40,350 bases of DNA from an uncultured Candidatus Melainabacteria bacterium (lineage in GTDB: Bacteria; Cyanobacteriota; Vampirovibrionia; Gastranaerophilales; Gastranaerophilaceae). Location: NCBI GenBank assembly GCA_932182025.1, contig CAKNXK010000007.1, positions 1 through 40,350 on the forward strand, given 5' to 3'. How positions within the stretch are numbered: position 1 is the first letter of the stretch; each line of letters starts with the position of its first letter. Position numbers and translations under genes: made by a program. Shown one piece after another: positions 1 through 8,016 of the stretch. The notes under the pieces were generated by a model. The model had not been told where the DNA came from. It did not search any database and saw only the letters and a program-made list of their open reading frames with translations.

Positions 1-192
1 AACCCACCAGTAGTTTGACTAAAAAGGCGGACCTGGCAAGTACACCGACTAGCCTATAGTCCTTACGGAATGTCCGCCGTCCCGTCAAATTACTACAATA
101 AGCTCGAACCCACTGGTAGTCCAACAAAAAAGGCGGACTTGGCAAATACACCTACAAGCCTGGTAGTCCTCACGGAATGTCCGCCGTCCCTT
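1..192 (+). repeat. Two tandem copies of a structured hairpin repeat
   Basis: Two similar units with a period of about 106 nt. In each, GGCGGAC (26-32 and 132-138) pairs with GTCCGCC (72-78 and 179-185), enclosing about 40 nt that contain a smaller hairpin ending in TAGTCC. The flanks are also conserved: AACCCAC at 1 and 107, an A-run before the stem, and GTCCC after it. A diverged third copy with a different but still complementary stem lies at 23510-23559. The region has no credible ORF. It could be a structured RNA or a dispersed hairpin element; I do not match it to a known riboswitch. Confidence 0.6.
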
Positions 193-230
193 GTTTAAAA
201 AAGCGGGAAATTATTGCTACAACATTTAAA

Positions 231-270
231 CGGCGGGGTGAACTCAACACCTCGCCGCCCGCGTTTTTTT
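231..270 (+). terminator. Rho-independent terminator upstream of the helicase gene
   Basis: A 10-bp GC-rich stem (231-240 with 248-257, one G-U pair) with a 7-nt loop is followed by a T7 run at 264-270. It sits between the structured repeats and the helicase start at 324. It may end a transcript entering from outside the window, or act as an attenuator behind the repeat RNAs; the sequence alone does not decide. Confidence 0.7.
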
Positions 271-323
271 AAGTGATAGCAAAAAATATTTTTAGGGGTT
301 TTTGACTAAAAAAGGAGTATTTC

Positions 324-2663
324 ATGTCAAAAATTCAACCAATCAAGAATATTGCACTGACCGGTCTTAAACCGATTTTAGAAAAAACTACAACTACAAA
401 CCCGATTAAATCAGCACCTTATGAACTTGGAACAGCTGCTATTGGAGCAACGGGGATAATTGTTTCAACATTTTTGCAAGATTTTAATAAAACGGTTGAA
501 GATGAGAATTACTTCCAGCTCAAAATCAATCCTGAAACAAACAAACCTTTCAGCCCTGATATTTTCCAGACAGCATCTGGCATGAACTTACTTGCCGGAA
601 ATGATGTACTTGTTACAGCTCCAACCGGTACAGGAAAAACTGCAATCGCACAATATGTAATCACCAAGAATTTGAATAACGGTGACAGAACTTTTTATAC
701 AACTCCTTTAAAAGCTCTAAGTAATGAGAAATTTCTTGATTTTTCAAAAACTTATGGGCAAGAAAATGTCGGGCTTATCACCGGTGATACAAAAATCAAC
801 CCTGATGCACCAATTATTATTATGACAACAGAAGTTTATCGCAATATGGCAGCAACAGAACAGTTTAGTTTTGATTCAAATGACAAAAAAGGTATTCCTA
901 GCGGTGTAAAAACGGTAATCTTCGACGAACTGCAATACCTTGGAGATATTGATCGCGGCGGAATTTGGGAACAGTCTATTATTTTTACACCAAAGAATAT
1001 CCAAATACTTTCTCTCTCAGCAACTATAGAGAATAATGAAGAAATCAACAACTGGATTGCTTCAACTAAAGGAAGAAAGGGTATCGCAACAACACCGGAA
1101 GGAACTTATTTACCTCCAAGAAGTGCTACGAAAGAAACCGTTTTAATTAATGTACCATCTGAGAACAGACATGTGCCATTGAATTTTGAAATAGAACACG
1201 CAGCAGCGGAAATCAAAACTCCACGTGGAGGCACTAAAGCTGAAAAACAAAAAGCAAAACGCGAAGGAGCAAGAATTTCTCAAACTATTTATGCAAAACC
1301 TCGTGATGATGCTTTTAAAGCTTTAACCAAAAAACTTAATCAGGAAGGTAAACTCCCTGCTATATACTTTATTTTCAGCAGAAAAGAATGTAAACATCTC
1401 TTGAAATATCTTTCGACTGAAGCTGAAATATTAACAACAGAAGATGAACAAAAAGAAATTCAATCAATAATTGACAGATACAAATCAGAAGGAATATATT
1501 TGGGCGAAGGTCTTAATTATGACGCACTGAGAAAAGGATATGCAATCCACAATGCAGGTCTTTTACCTTCACAAAAAACACTTGTAGAAGAATTGTTCCA
1601 GAAAAAACTGGTAAAAGTAGTTCTTGCGACAGAAACATTGTCAGCAGGTATTAACATGCCGGCAAAAACAACAGTTATTTCATCACCAAGAAAACCTGCT
1701 TCAACCTCTGACGGAGGAGATGACGGCAAACGTTCACTTACAGCAAATGAGTTTCACCAAATGGCAGGAAGAGCAGGACGACGTGGAATTGATACTGTCG
1801 GGTATTGTTATCCGATTAGCTGCAATGCGGCTCAAAGAAAATTCTACGAAGACTTGATGAAATCACCTTCAAATCGATTAGACAGCAATCTTAATTTAGA
1901 TTATTCATTTATAGCTAATTATCTTGGAGAGTTTCAGGGCGAAGAAGAACTTCAATATGTTTTATTGGATAAATCTTTATACACATTTAATAATCCTGAA
2001 AAAGCAGATGATTTATTGACACAGTTTAGAACTAAAAAAGAAGTCTTACTTTCTGACGGGTTCTTAGATGATAATTATAAGCTAACTAACAAAGGAAGAT
2101 TATTAAAACTTATTAACGGTTACGAACAAATTCCTGTAATAAATCTAGTTAGTGACAAAATTTTTGAAGGATTATCACCTCGACAGATTGCAGGAATAAT
2201 CGGCGGTTTAGCAAACATTGAATATAGCACGAAGGGCGAATACCCGCAAAAACCGTTTGAAATGAAGAATATGAGCGATGGAACTTTTACAAGAACTGCT
2301 CAAAGAGTGCTTGAAGAACTGAAAAGCTATGAAACAAAAACAAGTGCTCTTCATCCTGAACAGCAAATGGATTTGAGTCCAAGAGCAATGCAGCACCTAT
2401 ATCACTGGGCTAGAGCAAATGAAACAAATGATAACGGGCGTGTAAACTGGAAAAATCTTTATAGCGGAGAATTGAAATTCTCTATTAAAGACGAAGGCTC
2501 TATGTTCAAAGAAATTACAATGACTGCAGATTTAATCAAGCAGCTCATTGAGATTACGGAAGCCGGAGAAAAAATAACAGGTGACAGTTATTATACAGAA
2601 TTAGGTTCAAACCTTAGAGAAGCATTAAGGCTTATTCAAAGAGAACCGATTCCTCAAGAATAG
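324..2663 (+). CDS. Ski2-like DEAD/DEAH-box RNA helicase
   Basis: Predicted superfamily 2 helicase of the Ski2/HelY type, 779 aa, probably acting on RNA in the cytoplasm. Seen motifs: Walker A APTGTGKT at 99-106, Ia TTPLKALSNEK 126-136, TGDTK 153-157, motif II DELQ 201-204 in a context typical of Ski2 enzymes, SLSAT 230-234, motif IV around 348-356, motif V ATETLSAGINMPAKT 435-449, motif VI QMAGRAGRRGID 479-490. Motif II has glutamine where DEVH/DEAH enzymes have histidine. The first 80 residues are a poorly conserved extension and the last ~270 are accessory. The ATG start has a good AAAGGAG Shine-Dalgarno. The next gene, holA, has its own promoter. Exact substrate unknown. Confidence 0.9.
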   Translation: MSKIQPIKNIALTGLKPILEKTTTTNPIKSAPYELGTAAIGATGIIVSTFLQDFNKTVEDENYFQLKINPETNKPFSPDIFQTASGMNLLAGNDVLVTAPTGTGKTAIAQYVITKNLNNGDRTFYTTPLKALSNEKFLDFSKTYGQENVGLITGDTKINPDAPIIIMTTEVYRNMAATEQFSFDSNDKKGIPSGVKTVIFDELQYLGDIDRGGIWEQSIIFTPKNIQILSLSATIENNEEINNWIASTKGRKGIATTPEGTYLPPRSATKETVLINVPSENRHVPLNFEIEHAAAEIKTPRGGTKAEKQKAKREGARISQTIYAKPRDDAFKALTKKLNQEGKLPAIYFIFSRKECKHLLKYLSTEAEILTTEDEQKEIQSIIDRYKSEGIYLGEGLNYDALRKGYAIHNAGLLPSQKTLVEELFQKKLVKVVLATETLSAGINMPAKTTVISSPRKPASTSDGGDDGKRSLTANEFHQMAGRAGRRGIDTVGYCYPISCNAAQRKFYEDLMKSPSNRLDSNLNLDYSFIANYLGEFQGEEELQYVLLDKSLYTFNNPEKADDLLTQFRTKKEVLLSDGFLDDNYKLTNKGRLLKLINGYEQIPVINLVSDKIFEGLSPRQIAGIIGGLANIEYSTKGEYPQKPFEMKNMSDGTFTRTAQRVLEELKSYETKTSALHPEQQMDLSPRAMQHLYHWARANETNDNGRVNWKNLYSGELKFSIKDEGSMFKEITMTADLIKQLIEITEAGEKITGDSYYTELGSNLREALRLIQREPIPQE

Positions 2664-2697
2664 GGGTAGATTGAAATAATAAAGTAAGGGCAAAAAA

Positions 2698-2728
2698 TTG
2701 CACTCTATAGAAGAATTTATGTTACAAT
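2698..2728 (+). promoter_or_regulatory. Extended -10 promoter of holA (leaderless)
   Basis: TGT-TACAAT with the hexamer at 2723-2728 ends 6 nt before the holA ATG, leaving no room for a ribosome binding site; none is seen. Only a weak -35 (TTG at 2698) is present, as is common for extended -10 promoters. Predicted start of transcription is at or next to the ATG. Confidence 0.6.
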
Positions 2729-2734
2729 TTTCTT

Positions 2735-3700
2735 ATGGCAGTATATTTTTACTATGGGGATGAAGATTTTAATATAGATTTAGAACTTGAGACAATGCGT
2801 TCAAAACTCAACCCTGATTTTTTGAGCATGAGTTTCCAGACTCTTGACAATCCCGAATATCCTGAACTTATTACTGCACTTCGCACTCCTCCGATGATGT
2901 TCGGGGAGATGCTTATTGTGATTAATTCTGACAAATATTTTGCAGGTAACAAAAATTATTTTGAAGATTCTGAACTTGAAGATATAGAAGATGCGCTCAA
3001 TAATAATCCCGAAGCATTAAACATAGTATTTGTAGTAAAACTTCCTCGTGATGAAAACAAAAAACTTGATTCAAGAAGAAAACTGTATAAAATACTTGCG
3101 AAACATAACCCAAAAGAATTTGCAGCATTTAAGACTTATAAGACAGCTGAAATAGCTGCTTGGATTAAACAAAGAGCGAAAAAGAAAGACTTATCTTTAA
3201 AAGATGATGCTGTAGAACTTCTTATTGAGCAAATCGGGAATAATTTAAGACAGTTTGACGGGGAATTGGACAAACTCAAACTAATTGCTTATCCGGAAAA
3301 AATTGTTACAAAAAAAATGGTTGAAGATATTTCTATATCTAATCAGGACTTGTTCAATATCACAGAAATGATAATGACAAATAATAAAGACAGAGCGCTT
3401 CTTGAGTTCAAAAAGCTTACAGATAAAAAACATCCGCTTGAAATTCTTGCTGCAATTCAGACAATGCTTAGAAAATGGATTATTCTAAAAACAAAATCCA
3501 CAAGCTGTTCAACAATGGAGCTTTCTAAACTTACCGGTCAGCATGAATTTGTTGTTAAACAGTCTTTAGCTAAGCTCAAAAACACAAAAGCATCAGATTT
3601 AGTAAATTTAAAACAAAACTTATACGAAGTTGAATGCAGAATAAAATCAGCAGAGGCTTTGGATATAATTTCGGAGGTTGAAATTGCTCTTATCAGATAG
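2735..3700 (+). CDS. holA: DNA polymerase III subunit delta
   Basis: Delta subunit of the clamp loader, which opens the sliding clamp during replication. The 321-residue length and family layout fit: an N-terminal YYGDE segment, a degenerate AAA+ domain over about the first 200 residues, a middle helical section with NNLRQFDGELDKL, and a C-terminal helical domain with the PLEILAAIQTMLRKW stretch typical of HolA. As in other delta subunits no intact Walker A is seen. The ATG lies 6 nt after a -10 box with no Shine-Dalgarno, so translation is probably leaderless. holB overlaps its 3' end, so the two clamp-loader genes form an operon. Confidence 0.9.
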   Translation: MAVYFYYGDEDFNIDLELETMRSKLNPDFLSMSFQTLDNPEYPELITALRTPPMMFGEMLIVINSDKYFAGNKNYFEDSELEDIEDALNNNPEALNIVFVVKLPRDENKKLDSRRKLYKILAKHNPKEFAAFKTYKTAEIAAWIKQRAKKKDLSLKDDAVELLIEQIGNNLRQFDGELDKLKLIAYPEKIVTKKMVEDISISNQDLFNITEMIMTNNKDRALLEFKKLTDKKHPLEILAAIQTMLRKWIILKTKSTSCSTMELSKLTGQHEFVVKQSLAKLKNTKASDLVNLKQNLYEVECRIKSAEALDIISEVEIALIR

Positions 3701-4529
3701 ATATCCGTTTTTAACAAATTATTTCACACAGGCACTAACAAGCAATGACCGTCCGCTTCCGCAGAGTATTTTGTTCTATGGAAATGATTTAGAGGCGCAA
3801 TACACTTTATCTAAAGAAATTGCACGACTCTTAAACTGTCAAAAAGATAAGACTGATAAATGCGACTGCCTTAATTGCAAATGGATTAGAGAAGACTCTC
3901 ACCCTGCTGTAATGACGATTTCAAGGGTAGATAATAAGCCAGAAGATGATGAATCTAAAACAGTCATTTCCATTAAACAATCTGCTTTTATAAAAGAATC
4001 TCTTGTTAACGCCTCCGAATTTCACAGAGTATTTATTTTCTGCGATAGAGATGATGAAGGTAATATTGCAGGACTAAATCAAATAAACTTTCAGGCTGAA
4101 ACAGCAAATTCGCTTCTGAAAATTATTGAAGAACCTCAGCCCGGAGTAACATTTATATTCTTATGCCGTTATATTGATGATTTATTATCAACAATAATTT
4201 CGCGTTCACAGTGTTTTTTCGTGCCTGCAGGTGCAAAAACAAATTACGATTATTCAGCAATCGAAGGTGTTTTTACTGATTACTGGAAATTTGAACGCAA
4301 AGATATTTTTGATATATCTCAAAAGCTCCAAGATTTAAGCAAAGAAATACCACCTGTTAAGATTTTAGAAAGTATTCAAAATTATATTTTGACTGTTTTA
4401 AAATCAAACCCGCGTGAAACTAAATTTATTGAAGACATCCGTAGAATAGAAGAATGCAAAAAACAAGCAAAATTAGGTATTAAACCTGTAAATATTTTTG
4501 ATGATTTGTGTTTAAAGCTTATACTATGA
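3684..4529 (+). CDS. holB: DNA polymerase III subunit delta'
   Basis: Delta' subunit of the clamp loader, working with HolA and the tau/gamma subunits. Evidence: an N-terminal QSILFYG segment in the position of the degenerate P-loop, a zinc-binding cysteine cluster (C, then CDCLNC about 12 residues on), SHPAV, and the ETANSLLKIIEEP and IISRSQC segments typical of DnaX/HolB AAA+ proteins. Start choice: a TTG at 3678 directly abuts GGAGG (3673-3677), whereas the TTG at 3684 has ideal 6-nt spacing, so I prefer 3684 (about 281 aa). It overlaps the holA end by 17 nt, which suggests translational coupling. Confidence 0.87.
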   Translation: MLLSDRYPFLTNYFTQALTSNDRPLPQSILFYGNDLEAQYTLSKEIARLLNCQKDKTDKCDCLNCKWIREDSHPAVMTISRVDNKPEDDESKTVISIKQSAFIKESLVNASEFHRVFIFCDRDDEGNIAGLNQINFQAETANSLLKIIEEPQPGVTFIFLCRYIDDLLSTIISRSQCFFVPAGAKTNYDYSAIEGVFTDYWKFERKDIFDISQKLQDLSKEIPPVKILESIQNYILTVLKSNPRETKFIEDIRRIEECKKQAKLGIKPVNIFDDLCLKLIL

Positions 4530-4535
4530 TATAAT
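4527..4535 (+). promoter_or_regulatory. Extended -10 promoter of smpB (leaderless)
   Basis: TGA-TATAAT, with a perfect -10 hexamer at 4530-4535, ends 6 nt before the smpB ATG at 4542. It overlaps the end of holB. No Shine-Dalgarno is possible in a transcript starting here. Confidence 0.65.
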
Positions 4536-4541
4536 AAATCT

Positions 4542-4988
4542 ATGGACAAAAAGGTTATTTCAACAAACAGAAAAGCGTTTCACGATTTTTTGATTTTTGA
4601 TAAATTTACAGCAGGGATTGTGCTCACAGGAACCGAGATTAAATCTATCCGAAAAGGCATGCTCAACCTTAAAGACAGTTTTGCAAAAATCGAAGATGGA
4701 GAAATTTTCTTATACAACATGCATATTTCGCCTTACGAACAGGGCAATCGTTATAATCACGAGCCTGACAGAGTAAGGAAGCTTTTGCTTAACAAACAGG
4801 AAATCATGAAAATGCTTGGCAAAATCAAAAAAGACGGATATACAATTGTTCCGCTTGAATTGTTTTTATCACATGGTTTTGCTAAGATAGAGATAGGTCT
4901 TGCAAGGGGTAAAAAATTATATGACAAGCGGGAAAGTATAACCAAGAAAACTCAAGACAGGGATATCGCTCGTCAGCTTAAAAGGTAG
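4542..4988 (+). CDS. smpB: SsrA-binding protein SmpB
   Basis: Binds tmRNA and delivers it to stalled ribosomes for trans-translation. The 148-aa length is normal. Seen motifs: the N-terminal NRKAFHDF segment, GTEIKSIRKG, the DSFAKI and NMHISPYEQGN strands, KLLLNKQEI, GLARGKKLYDKR, and a basic C-terminal tail starting around KKTQDRDIAR that is needed for function in the family. The gene is probably read from its own leaderless promoter inside the holB 3' end; a tmRNA gene is not in this window. The next gene starts 9 nt downstream. Confidence 0.96.
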   Translation: MDKKVISTNRKAFHDFLIFDKFTAGIVLTGTEIKSIRKGMLNLKDSFAKIEDGEIFLYNMHISPYEQGNRYNHEPDRVRKLLLNKQEIMKMLGKIKKDGYTIVPLELFLSHGFAKIEIGLARGKKLYDKRESITKKTQDRDIARQLKR

Positions 4989-4997
4989 GTATGTGAA

Positions 4998-5609
4998 ATG
5001 TTTAATAGAGAAACTATTTTAAAAAACTTAAACAATGAGAATTATTATATAGACAAGCATTCACTTGATTTATTTCTTCAAGACTGGAAGATAGATTCAA
5101 TCTACGAAGACGAAGACGGATTAGAGTTCTATGATGATTTATCGTTAGAAAAAGTTAAAAAAGGGATTTCTCTAAAGGCTCAAGGGTTCAGTGATGAGCA
5201 AATAATTACAAAGCTTCAGAAAATCGAACCAAAAATCGAAAAACGCGAAGAACCTGTTCAACCAATCTTGGTAAAAGATTACCTTTCTACTCCTGATGAT
5301 GAAGCAGAGGAAGAACATATCGTAACTGACCTTACTCCACAAGCTAACAAAAGCTTCACTCTGGATGTAACATCACAAACCCTTCAAATGCTGGCAGAAG
5401 CTGTTGCAAAAAAAATCAGCGACGATATTACAAACTCTGATATGGCTACAAGACTTATTGAAGCAGGCGGATACAAAAGAGATAACGAAATTCTTGCAAA
5501 ACAGGTTCAGGAGCTTCTCAACCACAACAAAGAATTAACAGAGCGCATTGAACAACTTGAAAGTCATTCATCTAAGAGCTTCTGGGGAAGATTTTGGGCT
5601 CAAAAATAG
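4998..5609 (+). CDS. MerR-like helix-turn-helix protein with C-terminal coiled coil
   Basis: 203 aa, not assignable to a named family. The first ~80 residues resemble a degenerate MerR-type DNA-binding fold: KAQGFSDEQIITKL at about 60-73 matches the MerR helix with a Gly-Phe-Ser turn. An acidic linker follows (about 85-125), then a helical part and a coiled coil at about 163-192, ending in an aromatic tail (FWGRFW). This layout resembles MerR-like proteins that link DNA to other structures, but no function can be claimed. It lies in the smpB operon, 9 nt after smpB, and the next gene starts within its last codons. Confidence 0.7.
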   Translation: MFNRETILKNLNNENYYIDKHSLDLFLQDWKIDSIYEDEDGLEFYDDLSLEKVKKGISLKAQGFSDEQIITKLQKIEPKIEKREEPVQPILVKDYLSTPDDEAEEEHIVTDLTPQANKSFTLDVTSQTLQMLAEAVAKKISDDITNSDMATRLIEAGGYKRDNEILAKQVQELLNHNKELTERIEQLESHSSKSFWGRFWAQK

Positions 5610-6049
5610 AAGAATATTTTGAAGAACACAAGGATTATATCTGCTGTAAAGCAGGTTGTTCAGACTGCTGTGAAAAAGGAGATTATCCGGTTACAGAAGA
5701 AGAACTTAAACACATTATGCTTGGATATTCTGCGCTTGATAATGAATCAAAAATAAGGGTTCAGAATAACATTAAAGCTATGGAACGCGGAGGTGCGTGC
5801 CCTTTTCTTTTGGATAAGCTTTGCTCTATTTACCCCTATCGCCCAATGGTATGTAAAATTCACGGCTTGGCATATATTACAAAAAACAATATCGTAAAAG
5901 TTCCATATTGCGCAAACAGCGGAAAAAATTATGCAAAAGTTTACTCTAACGGAGAGTTTTGGGGAAAGCCTATTGAAGAAAATCTTGATTTAAAACTGGG
6001 TAATACAAGAAACCTTTATGATTGGCTATTTGATTTAGGGTCTAAATAA
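5594..6049 (+). CDS. YkgJ-type cysteine cluster protein
   Basis: 151 aa. It carries the cysteine pattern of the YkgJ / UPF0153 family, proposed to bind zinc or iron-sulphur: CCKAGCSDCC at 17-26 and a later block with ACPF, LC and RPMVCKIHG. The biochemical role of the family is not settled. The start appears to be TTG at 5594, preceded by a purine-rich GGGGAAG, overlapping the upstream gene by 16 nt; no in-frame ATG exists near the N-terminus. Its 3' end overlaps the convergent permease gene by 34 nt. Confidence 0.8.
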   Translation: MGSKIEEYFEEHKDYICCKAGCSDCCEKGDYPVTEEELKHIMLGYSALDNESKIRVQNNIKAMERGGACPFLLDKLCSIYPYRPMVCKIHGLAYITKNNIVKVPYCANSGKNYAKVYSNGEFWGKPIEENLDLKLGNTRNLYDWLFDLGSK

Positions 6050-7044
6050 TCCCTTACAGCATCACCCAACAAGTTAAACGAAAGTACAGCAACAAAGATT
6101 AATAGTCCCGGAGTTAAAAGCCAAGGTCGATAAAGAATATTAGTAAACTCCTGTGCTTCTTTTAGCATGTTACCCCAGCTCGCATCAGGCTGCTGAATAC
6201 CCAATCCTAAAAAGCTCAAACCGGATTCTGCAAGAATATACGAAGGAACAGAAAGAGTCATTGCGATTATTACATAACTCATTGTTTGCGGCAGTATGTG
6301 TTTTAGAATTATTCTTAAATTTGAAGCCCCCATAACTTTTTCAGCAGATACAAAGTCTTCTTTCTTTATAGAAAGCACCATACCTCTTACTACTCTGGCA
6401 AATCCTGCCCAGCCGATAAGCGCAAGAATAACAACAATTAGCGCGAACCTTTGAACACTTGTCATGCCGGAAGGCAAAATCGCAGCGAGAATAATTAACA
6501 AATAAAAACTTGGTATTGCCATAACAGCTTCTGCAAATCTCATCATCAAAGTATCGACAATACCTCCGAAATATCCCGAAATGCCACCATATAAAAGCCC
6601 GATTGGAGAAACTACAAATAGAGACAGAAACCCGACTGTCATAGAGATTCTTCCTCCGAATAGAAGACGGGAAAACACATCACGACCGTTTATATCCGTT
6701 CCAAGCAAATATAATTTACCCCCGTTTTCCACACCAAATAAGTGTCCGTTAATAAAAGGTTTAATAAAATATTTTTTTGAACGGTCTTGTTTGTATATTG
6801 TCTGCATCAGAGCAGGCTCATATTCTCTAACATAGTTATAAGTATAAGGAAAAGACCATTTTCCTTTTTCGTTAATTGTATAAACTTTTGAAGGCGGCGC
6901 ATAAGACATATCCCTATCAGAATAAGTACTTGAATATGGCGCAATAAAATCTGCAAATAGGATTACAATATATAGAAATGCAAGGATTATAAATGCGGTG
7001 AATGCAAATTTATCTTTAAATATTTTTTTTAATGCTTCTATCAT
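6016..7044 (-). CDS. ABC transporter permease, OppC/DppC family
   Basis: Inner-membrane permease of a peptide/nickel-type ABC importer, 342 aa. It has an N-terminal membrane segment (about 14-35), a long periplasmic loop, then the OppC signature LGTDINGRDVFSRLLFGGR and about five more membrane helices with the cytoplasmic EAA loop (ILAESGLSFLGLG, QQPDASWGNML). It ends the operon binding protein - OppB-like - OppC-like, 6 nt after the preceding stop and with an AGGAA-type ribosome site. No ATPase genes follow. Specificity (oligopeptide, dipeptide or other) cannot be read from the sequence. Confidence 0.9.
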   Translation of the reverse strand: MIEALKKIFKDKFAFTAFIILAFLYIVILFADFIAPYSSTYSDRDMSYAPPSKVYTINEKGKWSFPYTYNYVREYEPALMQTIYKQDRSKKYFIKPFINGHLFGVENGGKLYLLGTDINGRDVFSRLLFGGRISMTVGFLSLFVVSPIGLLYGGISGYFGGIVDTLMMRFAEAVMAIPSFYLLIILAAILPSGMTSVQRFALIVVILALIGWAGFARVVRGMVLSIKKEDFVSAEKVMGASNLRIILKHILPQTMSYVIIAMTLSVPSYILAESGLSFLGLGIQQPDASWGNMLKEAQEFTNILYRPWLLTPGLLIFVAVLSFNLLGDAVRDYLDPKSNSQS

Positions 7045-7050
7045 TTGTTC

Positions 7051-8016
7051 CTACCCCCTTACCCTAGGGTCTGTAATCATTAGCAATATATCTGCAAGCA
7101 AATTACCCAAAATTAACATAATCGTACCCATCATTAGTGATGCCATAACAAGATTAATATCCGATTTCATTACAGCTTCAAGTATTAATCTGCCAAGTCC
7201 CGGATATTGGAACACGTATTCAGTCAAAGCAGCTCCGCTAAGAAGCCCCGCAAACTCAAAACCAAGAAGTGTTATCATTGGATTTACAGCATTTCTAAGA
7301 GCATGTTTAAAAACAACTTTTATTTCTGATAACCCTTTTGCACGTGCAAATTTTACATAATCACTATCAAGCACCTCTAGCATATTAGCCCTCATTTGGC
7401 GCTGCAAACCTGATAAAGAGATTGTAAACAAAACAAATGCAGGTAATATAAGATGTTTTGCTATGTCAATTATTTTCCCCCCGAAGCCCAGTTCGTTAAA
7501 ATTATAGCTCGTTAGCCCGCCAACAGGGAACCAGCCAGTTTTTACCGCAAAAATAAGCATCAATATAGCAAAGAAAAATGAAGGAATTGCCATCCCGACA
7601 CTCGATAAGACTGTTAAAATCCTGTCAAAAGCCGTTTCTTTTTTAACAGCAGAGATTATACCCAGAGGAATACCGACAGACCAAGTCATAAAAATTACAA
7701 CAAGGGTTAAAAGAAGCGTATTGGGAATTCTTTCTTTTAGTTTAGTCGAAACCTTTTCACCAGCCGAAGTATAACCCAAATTACCTTTGACAAAAGATTT
7801 TGCCCACGAAAAATACTGGATATAAATCGGTTTATCTAAGTTTAATCGTTTAATTTCTTTATTCAAAGTTTCTTGAGAAATTGAAGGATTCAACCTTAAC
7901 TCTGCAAGCGGATCCACTGGCGAAAGTCTTATGATAAAAAAGCTTATCAGAGAAACTATTATCAAAAGAGGAATAGTCTGCAAAATACGTTTAAAAATAT
8001 ATTTTAAAAAATTCAT
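7051..8016 (-). CDS. ABC transporter permease, OppB/DppB family
   Basis: Inner-membrane permease partner, 321 aa. It begins with the family pattern of an amphipathic N-terminus and a first helix (IPLLIIVSLISFFIIRLSPVDP), has further helices, and the EAA-type loop near ARAKGLSEIKVVFKHALRNA. The C-terminus has the EYVFQYPGLGRL motif and ends with a TDPRVRG tail typical of OppB. Its ATG overlaps the stop of the solute-binding protein gene (ATGA), a sign of coupled translation. It should pair with the OppC-like permease downstream. Confidence 0.92.
   Translation of the reverse strand: MNFLKYIFKRILQTIPLLIIVSLISFFIIRLSPVDPLAELRLNPSISQETLNKEIKRLNLDKPIYIQYFSWAKSFVKGNLGYTSAGEKVSTKLKERIPNTLLLTLVVIFMTWSVGIPLGIISAVKKETAFDRILTVLSSVGMAIPSFFFAILMLIFAVKTGWFPVGGLTSYNFNELGFGGKIIDIAKHLILPAFVLFTISLSGLQRQMRANMLEVLDSDYVKFARAKGLSEIKVVFKHALRNAVNPMITLLGFEFAGLLSGAALTEYVFQYPGLGRLILEAVMKSDINLVMASLMMGTIMLILGNLLADILLMITDPRVRG

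Noticed and set aside
1..192. Tandem repeats as a CRISPR array or integron attC sites
   Set aside because: Only two long diverged units with a 106-nt period, no uniform short repeats or spacers. Core-site order (GTTRRRY before RYYYAAC at 23465-23493, and GTTTGAC at 14) does not fit attC, and no integrase is present.
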